A DNA stretch of 64,000 bases from contig CALAMG010000034.1 of the NCBI GenBank assembly GCA_937925715.1, positions 57,185-121,184 on the forward strand, given 5' to 3'. Below are positions 8,432 to 17,053 of the stretch, piece after piece. Position numbers and translations under genes: made by a program. Within the stretch, counting starts at the first letter, position 1; each line of letters starts with the position of its first letter. Under the pieces are notes generated by a model, which saw nothing but the letters and a program-made list of their open reading frames with translations, did no database searches and was not told the DNA's origin. Source of the DNA: an uncultured Collinsella sp. Lineage in GTDB: Bacteria; Actinomycetota; Coriobacteriia; Coriobacteriales; Coriobacteriaceae.

Positions 8432-8464
8432 AAAGGAGAAGTCGATTATCGATTTCTCCTTTTT
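8432..8464 (+). terminator. Terminator of the radical SAM/peptide operon
   Basis: A 15-bp stem with one G-U pair (AAAGGAGAAGTCGAT with ATCGATTTCTCCTTT) followed by TTTTT. It lies just after the peptide gene and marks the 3' end of the AT-rich transcription unit. Confidence 0.85.
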
Positions 8465-8594
8465 AATTAAAGATATTATTGAAATACATGCTCTTAGCAC
8501 AGGTTGGCCTCTCAGTAAACTGGGAGGTTGCTTTGGCTAGTTAGAGATATGTGAACGTCCGTTAGACTGAATCTCAGGGTAGAAGGGGCCTCCA

Positions 8595-10595
8595 GTGTCC
8601 AGATCAACAAGGCAATGCTGCGTTTCGGCTAATAAGAACGATGGCTTTTTGCGTGTGGCGGCGGCGTCGCCGCAGATTCGCGTTGCCGATGTCGAGGACA
8701 ATGTCGAGGTTGCATTGGCGGCTGTTCGCGAGGCTGCCGAGCGCGGCGTTCGCGCGCTGGTGCTGCCCGAGCTCAACTTGTGCGGCTATACCGCGGCCGA
8801 CCTGTTCCATAATCGCACGCTGCTGCATGCCTGCGAGGCTGCTTTGGTGCATATCCTCGATGAGACTCGAGAGCTGCCGATTGTCTTTACCATCGGTCTT
8901 CCCGTTGCGGTTGCCGAGAATATCTACAACTGCGCCGCCGTGTGCTGCGCGGGCGAGCTTTTGGGCCTCACGGCCAAGAAGTATCTGCCCAACTATGGCG
9001 AGTTCTACGAGCGCCGCTGGTTTGCTCCGGCGCCCGCAGATCCTGTGTGGGTCGAGTTTGCCGGTCAGGGTCCGGTTCCGCTGGGTTCGGAGCTTGTCTA
9101 CCGCTGCTGTGACGAGGGTGCCGAGGATATGGTGCTGGGCGTTGAGGTCTGCGAGGACCTGTGGGTGCCGGCGCCCCCTTCGACCGAGATGGCGCTTGCC
9201 GGTGCGACGGTGATCCTCAACCCGTCGGCCTCGGACGAGATTATCGGCAAGGCAGATTACCGACGCAGCCTCATATCCAACCAGAGCGCGCGCCTGTACT
9301 GTGCCTATGCCTATGCAGATGCGAGCGAGGGCGAGTCCACGACCGACATGGTCTTTGCGGGCGAGAACCTCGTCTATGAAAACGGATCTAAGCTCGCCGC
9401 CACGAAGCTCCTCACCTGCGATATGGCGGTGGCCGATGTCGATCTTGACCGCCTGGTTGCCGAGCGCCGTCGCTCGACGACGTGGACGTGCGCGGACGAT
9501 GCGCCGGAGGCCACGACCGTTGAGTTTTCGTTTGAGGGCGTGCTGGCCAAAGAGCCTGTCCTGCGCGATGCCTGCGATATCGACCGTGTCTTCCCCCGCG
9601 CGCCTTTTGTGCCGGCCGACCACGGCGACCTGGCCGAGCGTTGCGAGACCATCCTCGATTTACAAACCGCCGGCCTCAAGACCCGCCTTGCCCATACGGG
9701 TACCAAGGCTGCAGTCATCGGTCTTTCGGGCGGCCTGGACTCCACGCTGGCACTGCTTGTGACCGTGCGTGCCTTCGATGCGCTGGGGCTGCCGCGTACG
9801 GGTATCACGGCGGTCTCCATGCCAGGTTTTGGCACGACGCATCGCACCAAGTCGAATGCCGAGTCGCTCGCTCGCGACCTGGGTGTAAGCTTCCGCGAGG
9901 TTTCGATCCACGCGGCTGTGGAGCAGCACTTTAAGGACATTGAGCACGATTCGGCCGTGCAGGACGTGACCTACGAGAACAGCCAGGCCCGCGAGCGTAC
10001 GCAGATTCTGATGGACCTGGCCAACCAGTCTGGCGGCTTTGTCATCGGTACCGGCGACCTGTCGGAGCTGGCGCTCGGCTGGGCTACCTATAACGGCGAC
10101 CACATGAGCATGTACGCCGTCAACGCGAGCGTGCCCAAGACGCTTGTGCGCCATCTGGTGCGCTATGCGGCTGATGTCTTTGGCGGGCGTATTGCCGAGG
10201 TCTTGCTCGATATCCTCGATACGCCGGTGTCCCCCGAGCTTCTGCCGCCCACGGGCGATGGCGAGATCGCACAGAAGACCGAGGATTTGGTGGGCCCGTA
10301 CGAGCTGCACGACTACTTCCTCTACTACCTGCTGCGTTTTGGCTTTGAGCCGGGCAAGATCTACCGCATGGCGCTCAAGAGTTTCGAGGGCGTCTACGAC
10401 GTCAAGACCGTCCACACGTGGCTGCGTACGTTCTATCGTCGCTTCTTTGCCCAGCAGTTTAAGCGCAGCTGCCTGCCCGATGGTCCCAAGGTGGGCTCGG
10501 TGACGCTCAGCCCGCGCGGCGATTGGCGTATGCCGAGTGACGCCAGCTCGCGTTTGTGGCTTGCGCAGATCGACGCGCTCAATCCAATTGACTGA
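8595..10595 (+). CDS. nadE: Glutamine-dependent NAD(+) synthase
   Basis: Converts deamido-NAD to NAD using glutamine-derived ammonia. The 666-residue protein has an N-terminal nitrilase-type glutaminase domain (about 20-290: Glu in LVLPELNLCGY, Lys in AKKYLPNYGEF, Cys in EVCEDLWVP) and a C-terminal synthetase domain with the PP-loop SGGLDSTLAL at about 380 and GTGDLSELALGW at about 490. The GTG start at 8595 is supported by AAGGGG 6 nt upstream; no in-frame ATG exists before conserved sequence begins. The gene is monocistronic, between the AT-rich island and a terminator at 10664-10695. Confidence 0.93.
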   Translation: MSRSTRQCCVSANKNDGFLRVAAASPQIRVADVEDNVEVALAAVREAAERGVRALVLPELNLCGYTAADLFHNRTLLHACEAALVHILDETRELPIVFTIGLPVAVAENIYNCAAVCCAGELLGLTAKKYLPNYGEFYERRWFAPAPADPVWVEFAGQGPVPLGSELVYRCCDEGAEDMVLGVEVCEDLWVPAPPSTEMALAGATVILNPSASDEIIGKADYRRSLISNQSARLYCAYAYADASEGESTTDMVFAGENLVYENGSKLAATKLLTCDMAVADVDLDRLVAERRRSTTWTCADDAPEATTVEFSFEGVLAKEPVLRDACDIDRVFPRAPFVPADHGDLAERCETILDLQTAGLKTRLAHTGTKAAVIGLSGGLDSTLALLVTVRAFDALGLPRTGITAVSMPGFGTTHRTKSNAESLARDLGVSFREVSIHAAVEQHFKDIEHDSAVQDVTYENSQARERTQILMDLANQSGGFVIGTGDLSELALGWATYNGDHMSMYAVNASVPKTLVRHLVRYAADVFGGRIAEVLLDILDTPVSPELLPPTGDGEIAQKTEDLVGPYELHDYFLYYLLRFGFEPGKIYRMALKSFEGVYDVKTVHTWLRTFYRRFFAQQFKRSCLPDGPKVGSVTLSPRGDWRMPSDASSRLWLAQIDALNPID

Positions 10596-10663
10596 GGTTG
10601 GCCAAATTGAACCAATGCGGGGGTTGCAAGCGTTACACTTTTGCAATCTGATGGCCCGTATCG

Positions 10664-10695
10664 CGCGGCGCTCTTGTCGGAGCGCCGCGTTTTTT
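10664..10695 (+). terminator. Terminator after nadE
   Basis: Nine-bp GC stem (CGCGGCGCT / AGCGCCGCG) with an 8-nt loop, followed by TTTTTT. It sits between nadE and the aminotransferase gene. Confidence 0.9.
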
Positions 10696-10713
10696 ATATC
10701 GAAAGGTGGCACC

Positions 10714-11877
10714 ATGCAGGCATCGCAGCGTCTCGACCGCTTTGGCGCGGAGGTCTTCGCCTCGCTCAACAACAAACTGCTCGCGCTGAAGGCTCAGGGC
10801 AAGACCATTTACAACATGAGCGTGGGCACGCCCGACTTTAAGCCGTACAATCACGTGGTCGAGGCACTCACGCAAGCAGCCCAAGATCCCGAGATGTGGA
10901 AGTATGCCCTGCGCGACCTGCCCGAGCTCAAGCAGGCTGTGTGCGATTACTATGAGCGCCGCTTTGGCGTTTCGGGCATTACGCCGTCCATGGTGCAGTC
11001 GTGCAACGGCACGCAGGAAGGCGTGGGTCATTTGGGTCTGGCCCTGCTCGACCCGGGTGACACCATCCTGGTGCCCGATCCGTGCTACCCGGTCTTTGAG
11101 GCGGGTGCCAAGATCGCCGATGCCAAGCTCGAGTACTATCCGCTGATTGCCGAGCACAATTACCTGCCCTATGTGGCGGGTATCGATCCCGAGGTTGCCG
11201 ATCGTGCCAAGTATATGATCGTGTCGCTGCCCGCCAACCCGGTGGGCTCGGTGGGCACGCCCGAGGTCTACGAGGAGATCATCGCTTTCGCCCGCGAGCA
11301 CGACCTGCTCATCGTCCATGACAACGCATACTCCGACATCGTGTTCGACGGCGAGCCGGGTGGCAGCTTCTTGCAGTATCCCGGTGCGCTCGAGGTGGGT
11401 GTGGAGTTCTTCTCGCTTTCCAAGTCGTTTAACGTCACCGGTGCCCGCATTGGCTTTTTGGTCGGTCGCGAGGACGTGGTCTCGGCCTTTGCCAAGCTGC
11501 GCAGCCAGATTGACTTCGGTATGTTCCTCCCGATCCAGAAGGCTGCTATCGCGTGCCTTAATGGCCCGCGCGATGAGGTCGAGGCGCAGCGTCTGAAGTA
11601 CCAGGAGCGCCGCGATGCCCTGTGCGATGGTCTTGAGGGTCTGGGCTGGGAGCGTCCCAACGCGCATGGCTCTATGTTTGTGTGGGCCAAGCTTCCCGGT
11701 GGTCGCACCGATTCCATGGCGTTTTGCGAGGAGCTCATGGAGAAGGCCGGCGTTGTGGTGACGCCGGGCGCGAGTTTTGGTCCTTCGGGCGAGGGACACG
11801 TGCGCATGGCGCTGGTCCTACCGCCCGATCAGATCGCTTTGGCTGTCGAGGCCATTCGCGAGGCGGGCCTGTATTAG
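10714..11877 (+). CDS. Class I/II PLP-dependent aminotransferase
   Basis: Fold-type I aminotransferase of 387 residues. Visible motifs: YNMSVGTPDFKP near the N-terminus, NPVGSVGTP (NP of the substrate/PLP site), the Asp of IVHDNAYSDI, and the Schiff-base lysine in FFSLSKSFNVTGARIGF at about residue 235, then an Arg near FGPSGEGHVRMAL for carboxylate binding. The ATG at 10714 has GAAAGGTGG about 6 nt upstream. The closest-looking relatives are LL-diaminopimelate and N-acetyl-diaminopimelate aminotransferases. Since dapH and a deacetylase-like gene lie a few kb away, it could supply the transamination step of the acetylase lysine/DAP branch, but the substrate cannot be read from sequence. Confidence 0.85.
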   Translation: MQASQRLDRFGAEVFASLNNKLLALKAQGKTIYNMSVGTPDFKPYNHVVEALTQAAQDPEMWKYALRDLPELKQAVCDYYERRFGVSGITPSMVQSCNGTQEGVGHLGLALLDPGDTILVPDPCYPVFEAGAKIADAKLEYYPLIAEHNYLPYVAGIDPEVADRAKYMIVSLPANPVGSVGTPEVYEEIIAFAREHDLLIVHDNAYSDIVFDGEPGGSFLQYPGALEVGVEFFSLSKSFNVTGARIGFLVGREDVVSAFAKLRSQIDFGMFLPIQKAAIACLNGPRDEVEAQRLKYQERRDALCDGLEGLGWERPNAHGSMFVWAKLPGGRTDSMAFCEELMEKAGVVVTPGASFGPSGEGHVRMALVLPPDQIALAVEAIREAGLY

Positions 11878-12022
11878 AAACCTATTTCGACTCGTCAATA
11901 GCTCGAAACCGATTTCGCGCAGTTATTTTACGAATACTGCAAACAATTTCGGTAAACGGTCGATTTTTGGCTGCGAATAGGGGCATAATCAAAGTCCCGA
12001 TTGGATGTATTGGGATTACGAC

Positions 12023-12051
12023 AAGCCGCTCGGGTCGTTCCCGGGCGGCTT
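12023..12051 (+). other. Leader hairpin upstream of ldh
   Basis: Imperfect 12-bp stem (AAGCCGCTCGGG with CCCGGGCGGCTT) with a TCGTT loop, ending 28 bp before the ldh start, followed by TGTTTG. It could be a terminator of the upstream gene or a structured 5' leader of ldh. Confidence 0.45.
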
Positions 12052-12078
12052 GTTTGTGGAGAGAGATGGGAGTTTCTA

Positions 12079-13029
12079 ATGGTTAACGAGAAAAAGGTCG
12101 CTATTGTCGGCTGCGGTTTCGTCGGTTCGTCTTCGGCGTTCGCGCTGATGCAGAGCGGTCTGTTCTCCGAGATGGTCCTCATCGACGTGGACAAGAATCG
12201 CGCCGAGGGCGAGGCTCTGGATATCGCGCACGGCATGACGTTTGCCGAGCCGATGAAGATCTACGCCGGCGATTATTCCGATGTCGCCGACGCCGCCATG
12301 ATTGTCGTCACCGCCGGTGCTGCCCAGAAGCCCGGTGAGACCCGCCTGGACCTGGTCAACAAGAACGTCAACATCTTTAAGTCCATTATCCCCGAGATTA
12401 AGAAGTCCGGCTTCGACGGCATTCTGCTCATCGTCTCCAACCCGGTCGATGTTCTGACCTATGCTGCCATCAAGATGTCCGGCCTGCCCGAGGGCCATGT
12501 CATCGGTTCCGGCACCGTGCTCGACACCGGCCGCCTGCAGCAGATGCTTGGTGCCCACGTCGAGGTTGACCCGCGCGATGTCCAGGCCTATGTCATGGGC
12601 GAGCACGGTGACTCCGAGTTTGTCGCTTGGTCCAGCGCTCAGGTTGCCGGCGTTCCGCTGAACACCTTCTGTGAGCTTCACGGCCACCTGGAGCATGAGG
12701 CTGCCGAGAAGCGCATCGCCGAGGACGTCAAGAACTCCGCCTACACCATCATCGAGAAGAAGCACGCCACCTACTATGGCGTCGCCATGGCCGTCAAGCG
12801 CATCTGCACCGCCGTTATGCGCGATGAGCAGACCGTTCTGCCTGTCTCCTCGCTCATGGTGGGCGAGTATGGCCTGTCCGATCTTGCCATCTCCATGCCG
12901 ACCGTCGTTGGCCGCGACGGCGTTGTCTGCCGCGTCCCCGTGCCGCTGAACGACGACGAGCAGCATGAGCTCACCGTCTCTGCCAAGGCCCTCAAGGACA
13001 TCATCGACAGCGTCGATTTCTCCTGCTAA
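12079..13029 (+). CDS. ldh: L-lactate dehydrogenase
   Basis: NAD-dependent reduction of pyruvate to L-lactate, a fermentative electron sink. The 316-residue protein has the Rossmann motif GCGFVGSSSA at the N-terminus, the substrate-loop sequence QKPGETRLDLV (LDH rather than MDH type), SNPVDVLTY, and the catalytic histidine in GEHGDSEF at about residue 175. The ATG at 12079 follows GGGAG by 7 nt; an in-frame ATG 78 nt earlier is inside the leader hairpin region and lacks a site. It is monocistronic, followed by a strong terminator. Confidence 0.95.
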   Translation: MVNEKKVAIVGCGFVGSSSAFALMQSGLFSEMVLIDVDKNRAEGEALDIAHGMTFAEPMKIYAGDYSDVADAAMIVVTAGAAQKPGETRLDLVNKNVNIFKSIIPEIKKSGFDGILLIVSNPVDVLTYAAIKMSGLPEGHVIGSGTVLDTGRLQQMLGAHVEVDPRDVQAYVMGEHGDSEFVAWSSAQVAGVPLNTFCELHGHLEHEAAEKRIAEDVKNSAYTIIEKKHATYYGVAMAVKRICTAVMRDEQTVLPVSSLMVGEYGLSDLAISMPTVVGRDGVVCRVPVPLNDDEQHELTVSAKALKDIIDSVDFSC

Positions 13030-13060
13030 ATCAAGCTCGCTAGAGCGAAAAGCTATAATG

Positions 13061-13096
13061 AAGGCGCCCGGGCCCACACGGCCCGGGCGCCTTTTT
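13061..13096 (+). terminator. Terminator after ldh
   Basis: A 13-bp stem (AAGGCGCCCGGGC with GCCCGGGCGCCTT) with a 7-nt loop followed by TTTTT. Confidence 0.92.
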
Positions 13097-13126
13097 GGTG
13101 CAAAGTAACCTGACCCCAATGCACCA
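13096..13126. repeat. TGGTGCA...TGCACCA palindromic repeat, copy 1
   Basis: A 31-bp element with terminal inverted repeats TGGTGCA/TGCACCA around AAGTAACCTGACCCCAA. It is about 85% identical to the element at 14308-14340, and the two copies bracket the DUF2974 gene. Confidence 0.6.
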
Positions 13127-13143
13127 TAGTTGATGGGAGGGCC

Positions 13144-14304
13144 ATGCCGGATTCGCCTAATTTTTTGACCTATGCCCAGACGGCGTTTGATCCGTTTGAG
13201 GAGCGGCCGTTCTGCGCGGTGGATAGCCTCGTCTTTGCGTGGTTGTCCTATTTGCGTTTGCCGGGTGATATGTCGGAGCTGACGAACTGGCAGGGCCTAG
13301 ACGTACGCGAGCTGCTGCGTGCCGAGTGCTACCGGGACATGATTGGCGACCTGTGGGATCCAGAGGGGAGCAGGGCCTTGTTGGAGGCCGTGGCAGCAAG
13401 CCCTCGCTACCGTGGCGTGCACGTTTGCGGCTATCGTGCCGTGAGCGATGTGGTGGCGACAGAGCAGTTTGCAGCCATGGCGTTCCGGTTTCCGGCGGGG
13501 TTTAGCTATCTTTCCTTCCGGGGGACCGACAGCACGATTGTGGGCTGGAAAGAGGACTTCAACATGGCGTTCCGGTGTCCCGTGCCCTCCCAGGAATCTG
13601 CGGCGCGCTATGTGGACGAGGCGGCGGATGCGATTGACGGGCCGCTTTTGTGCGGAGGTCATTCCAAGGGTGGAAACCTTGCGGTGTACGGTGCGGCGAT
13701 GTGCTCCGATGTCGCCCGTGAGCGAATCGAACGGGTGTATTCCCATGATGGTCCGGGCTTCGTCGAGGAGTTTCTGAACGGCAATGCCTTTGCCGATCTT
13801 TCCGGTCGAATCGACAAGACGCTACCTCGGTCGTCGATCTTTGGCATGATGTTCGAGACGCAGGAGGACTATGCCATCGTTGAGAGCACCGAGTTCAGCC
13901 TGCTGCAGCATAATCCCTTTAGCTGGGTGGTTGATGATCGCGACTTCGTGTACTGTGAGCGCCTGTCCGCCGGTGCTCGATACGTTGATGGCTCCATTCG
14001 CGAGATGCTGTTTGCAGTGTCACCTAGCGAGCGCGAGCGTTTTGTAGATGCGTTGTTCTCCGTGTTTGAGGCTACGGGTGCTGAGCGGTTTGCGGATATC
14101 GCCGGGAATCTGCGCGAGAGCCTGCCCGTGATGCTCCAGGCTGCGCAAGGCTTTGACGAGGATACGCGACGCTTTGTCTCGCAGACCATCGTGGCAATCC
14201 TTAAATGCGCACTGCTGCCCAAACGACCCCAGATCGACATGCCCGCTGCCGGCAAGAGTTTGGCAGAACAGCTCGAGGCTTGGCAGTCCGAGCTCCTGCG
14301 CTAA
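13144..14304 (+). CDS. DUF2974 (Mbeg1-like) alpha/beta hydrolase
   Basis: A 386-residue soluble protein of the DUF2974 family, lipase-like alpha/beta hydrolases of unknown substrate. Seen: FCAVDSLVFAWLSYL near the N-terminus, YLSFRGTDSTIVGWKEDFNMAF (family-typical oxyanion region), the nucleophile elbow GHSKGGNLAVY at about residue 180, a candidate Asp in VYSHDGPGF, and conserved downstream sequence EDYAIVEST. There is no signal peptide, so it is probably cytoplasmic. It is flanked on each side by a copy of a short palindromic repeat. The start at 13144 follows GGGAGGGCC. Confidence 0.85.
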   Translation: MPDSPNFLTYAQTAFDPFEERPFCAVDSLVFAWLSYLRLPGDMSELTNWQGLDVRELLRAECYRDMIGDLWDPEGSRALLEAVAASPRYRGVHVCGYRAVSDVVATEQFAAMAFRFPAGFSYLSFRGTDSTIVGWKEDFNMAFRCPVPSQESAARYVDEAADAIDGPLLCGGHSKGGNLAVYGAAMCSDVARERIERVYSHDGPGFVEEFLNGNAFADLSGRIDKTLPRSSIFGMMFETQEDYAIVESTEFSLLQHNPFSWVVDDRDFVYCERLSAGARYVDGSIREMLFAVSPSERERFVDALFSVFEATGAERFADIAGNLRESLPVMLQAAQGFDEDTRRFVSQTIVAILKCALLPKRPQIDMPAAGKSLAEQLEAWQSELLR

Positions 14305-14307
14305 CCA

Positions 14308-14340
14308 TTGGTGCAAAGCAACCTGTCCCCGATGCACCAA
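14308..14340. repeat. TTGGTGCA...TGCACCAA palindromic repeat, copy 2
   Basis: A 33-bp element with terminal inverted repeats TTGGTGCA/TGCACCAA around AAGCAACCTGTCCCCGA, homologous to the copy at 13096-13126. The internal word ACCTGTCCC resembles the ACCTGTC...GACAGGT hairpin at 28980-29000. Confidence 0.6.
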
Positions 14341-14415
14341 GCTTCGATGCGCCTGGGGCGGGCTCGACCGCTATACTGGTTCGTGCCGAAATCGATCTAG
14401 AACGGAATGCCGTAT

Positions 14416-15420
14416 ATGAAAATCAATCACGCGATTCTGCATATCCTGGACTTTGACTCTGCCGTCAACGTCATGAGCCAGCGCGAGCTCGATATCGAGA
14501 GCCGTACCGTGCGCAACTTTGTGACCACGCATCTGCGCCGCGCACGAACCTCGGCCGACAATAAGCGCGCCACGTTTGCCGAGAACTCTGCGTTTGGCGG
14601 CGAGCTCAAGGGCTATTTCTTTGGCGAGCGCGAGTTCGTAGACCTGTCGCAGCAGATTGCGGAGTTCATTTCCTCCGAGCTTACCAAGGCCGAAAAAGCC
14701 GAGTCCACCGATGTGCTCGTGGCCGACTTTGACGACGACGAGGATGCCCGCTGGTTTGCCGTGATGCTGCTGGGCTCCAAACAGGCCTTTATGCACGAGG
14801 TGGGCCGCGAGGAGGGCGAGGTACGCAACGACATCGCGCGCCACTATGCTATCCTGCCGAATCCTTCCCAAAAGGTGCCAAGCTATGCCATCGTGCGCGC
14901 GAGCACCATGGAGATCGGCTATGTGGACAAGAAGCGCAAGATTGCCGGCGAAGACCGTATGCTCATTCCCGACGGTCTGCTGCAGTGCGATACGGGCGTG
15001 TCGGGCAAGGAGGTCATCGACACCGTGACGCGCGTGGTCGAGGAAGTCGCCGAGGAGCATGGTGCCAATACAGCCGTAGCGCTCGCTAAGGTTAAGGCTG
15101 CCGTTGCCGAGAAGGTTGAGGACGATGAGGAGCTGCCGCCCTGGGATATCGTCGATGAGGTCTTTGAGGACGAGCCGGTCATCAAGGAGAGTGTACGTGC
15201 GGCGCTGACCGAAGAGAAGGTGCCCGAGCGTGTGCCCGTGGAGCGCAAGCAGGTCGAGCGTGCGGCCGTGCGCAACCACAAGATTCGTACCGATACAGGC
15301 ATCGAGATCAGCTTTCCGGCCGAGATGGGCTCGAACTCCGAGTACATCGAGTTCGTCAACGAACCCAACGGCCTCATCTCCATCGAGCTCAAAAACATCG
15401 GCAGCATCGAGAATCGATAA
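14416..15420 (+). CDS. 37-kDa nucleoid-associated protein (NdpA/YejK family)
   Basis: Nucleoid-associated protein family member of 334 residues; characterised relatives associate with DNA, but their role is poorly defined. It begins MKINHAILHILDFDSAVNVMSQRELD, typical of the family, has an acidic stretch around residues 95-105 and 240-260, and ends with a compact alpha/beta segment (EISFPAEMGSNSEYIEFVNEPNG). An ATG three codons earlier (14407) is also possible; 14416 is preferred because CGGA lies about 9 nt upstream. A TATACT -10-like sequence is at 14373-14378. Convergent with dapH, sharing a terminator. Confidence 0.85.
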   Translation: MKINHAILHILDFDSAVNVMSQRELDIESRTVRNFVTTHLRRARTSADNKRATFAENSAFGGELKGYFFGEREFVDLSQQIAEFISSELTKAEKAESTDVLVADFDDDEDARWFAVMLLGSKQAFMHEVGREEGEVRNDIARHYAILPNPSQKVPSYAIVRASTMEIGYVDKKRKIAGEDRMLIPDGLLQCDTGVSGKEVIDTVTRVVEEVAEEHGANTAVALAKVKAAVAEKVEDDEELPPWDIVDEVFEDEPVIKESVRAALTEEKVPERVPVERKQVERAAVRNHKIRTDTGIEISFPAEMGSNSEYIEFVNEPNGLISIELKNIGSIENR

Positions 15421-15445
15421 GTTGCGTTACGCCTACAGCGGGAAA

Positions 15446-15483
15446 GCAAAGGCCGAAGCCCTTTGGGTCTTCGGCCTTTTTGC
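15446..15483. terminator. Terminator between the nucleoid protein gene and dapH
   Basis: Stem AAAGGCCGAAG / CTTCGGCCTTT (15448-15458 with 15469-15479) followed by TTTTTGC on the plus strand. It can also serve the convergent dap operon. Confidence 0.85.
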
Positions 15484-15553
15484 TTTGAGCTCAATTGAGT
15501 TGCAGACTGAGCATAAGTCAGCGAAAGCGCGGTTTGTCAAAATCGCGTAACTA

Positions 15554-16273
15554 TTAAAGTTGACGTAAGCCCTCTTCGAGACCGGTCTCGCTGTCGGTCT
15601 TCTCGTCGCGCATCTTGATGACGCGGGCGGGGACACCGGCCACGACGGCGCCGGCGGGGACGTCCTCGACGCACACGGCGCCGGCGGCAACGACAGCGCC
15701 CTTGCCCACGCGCACGCCTTCCAGGACCACGGCGTTTGCGCCGATCATGACATCGTCCTCGATGATGACGGGCGTGGCGCTGGCGGGCTCCACAACGCCT
15801 GCCAGCACGGTGCCGGCGCCGATGTGGCAGTTCTTGCCCACGGTGGCGCGACCGCCCAGCACGGCGCCCATATCGATCATGGAACCCTCGCCGATAACGG
15901 AGCCGATGTTGATGATGGCGCCCATCATGATGACGGCACGGTCGCCGATCTCGACGCGGTCGCGGATGATCGCGCCTGGCTCGATGCGGGCGTTGATGCC
16001 CTTAAGGTCGAGCATGGGCACGGCGGAGTTGCGGCAATCGTTTTCAACGTCGTAGTAATCGATGGAATCGGCATTGGCATCGAGGATGGCCTTAAGCTCA
16101 TCCCAGTCGCCAAAGACGGTCTTGCCGCGACGGCCGCCGTAGACATGTGCGTCGCCCCAGGCAACCTTCATGCCGGGCTTCTCGCGCACGTACAGCTTTA
16201 CAGGTGTCTTTTTGGGCGCGGTGGCGATGTAGTTGATAATCTCCTGGGCATCCATCTCGGCTGCGTTACTCAT
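15554..16273 (-). CDS. dapH: Tetrahydrodipicolinate N-acetyltransferase DapH
   Basis: Acetyl-CoA-dependent acetylation of tetrahydrodipicolinate in the acetylase branch of DAP/lysine synthesis. The 239-residue protein starts with the family-typical DAQEIINYIATAPKKTPVKLYV region and has a left-handed beta-helix of hexapeptide repeats at about 90-215 (GAIIRDRVEIGDRAVIMMGA, IGEGSMIDMGAVLGG, CHIGAGTVLAG). Presence of DapH rather than succinylase DapD indicates the acetylase route. It is the last gene of the operon, 39 bp after dapB. Confidence 0.92.
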   Translation of the reverse strand: MSNAAEMDAQEIINYIATAPKKTPVKLYVREKPGMKVAWGDAHVYGGRRGKTVFGDWDELKAILDANADSIDYYDVENDCRNSAVPMLDLKGINARIEPGAIIRDRVEIGDRAVIMMGAIINIGSVIGEGSMIDMGAVLGGRATVGKNCHIGAGTVLAGVVEPASATPVIIEDDVMIGANAVVLEGVRVGKGAVVAAGAVCVEDVPAGAVVAGVPARVIKMRDEKTDSETGLEEGLRQL

Positions 16274-16312
16274 ATGCTGTTTCTCCTTTGCGTGGATACG
16301 GTTGATACCTGG

Positions 16313-17053
16313 TTAGGCAAACATGACCTGGTCGAAGGTGTAGAAGCCGGGGTCGCGGGTGACGAGCTTCTGAGCGGCGGCCAGGGCGCCGTTGACGAAG
16401 ATCTGACGGCTCGTGGCGCGGTGGGTGAGCGTGACCTCCTCGTCCTGGCCAAAGAAACTCACTTCGTGGACGCCGGCGACAGTGCCACCGCGCAGCGAGT
16501 GCATGCCGATCTCCTTGGGATCGCGTGCTCCGCACATGCCCTCGCGGCCATAGACGGGGTGGTAGCCTGCCTCGGGTTCGGCTTCGACGACGGCGTCGAG
16601 TAACAACTTGGCAGTGCCGCTGGGGGCGTCGACCTTTTGGTTATGGTGCGTCTCGACGATTTCGCAGTCAAAGCCGGGCAGCTCGCGTGTAGCCTGCGCT
16701 ACCAGATGGCGCAGGGCTGCGATACCGATGGAGTAATTGCCCGAGTGCATAACGCGGGTGTTCTGGCCCAGCTCACGCAGGCGGTCCATCTGCTCGGGGG
16801 TGTAGCCTGTGGTGCCTGAGACCAACGCCGCGCCCGTGCGCTCGACATAGGCGACGACGGCGTCGAAGGTCGCGACGTTCGAGAAGTCGATAATCACATC
16901 GGCAGCCGGTGCGTTCTCGAGCTCGCTCAAATCGAAGCCAATCTGGGCCACGAAATCAAAAACGGGCTGCCCGGCGGCATCGACAATGCTTTCGGCGGTG
17001 GTGCGGATGAGCGAGCCCATGCGGCCCGTTCCCATAATGACGGTCTTAATCAA
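16313..17053 (-). CDS. dapB: 4-hydroxy-tetrahydrodipicolinate reductase
   Basis: NAD(P)H-dependent reduction producing tetrahydrodipicolinate. The 246-residue protein has the Rossmann motif MGTGRMGS, DVIIDFSNV, SGTTGYTPEQ, and the diagnostic active-site sequence ETHHNQKVDAPSGTA at about residue 140 (catalytic His and Lys). The start overlaps the end of dapA by 8 bp, indicating translational coupling. Second cistron of the lysine-riboswitch operon. Confidence 0.95.
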   Translation of the reverse strand: MIKTVIMGTGRMGSLIRTTAESIVDAAGQPVFDFVAQIGFDLSELENAPAADVIIDFSNVATFDAVVAYVERTGAALVSGTTGYTPEQMDRLRELGQNTRVMHSGNYSIGIAALRHLVAQATRELPGFDCEIVETHHNQKVDAPSGTAKLLLDAVVEAEPEAGYHPVYGREGMCGARDPKEIGMHSLRGGTVAGVHEVSFFGQDEEVTLTHRATSRQIFVNGALAAAQKLVTRDPGFYTFDQVMFA

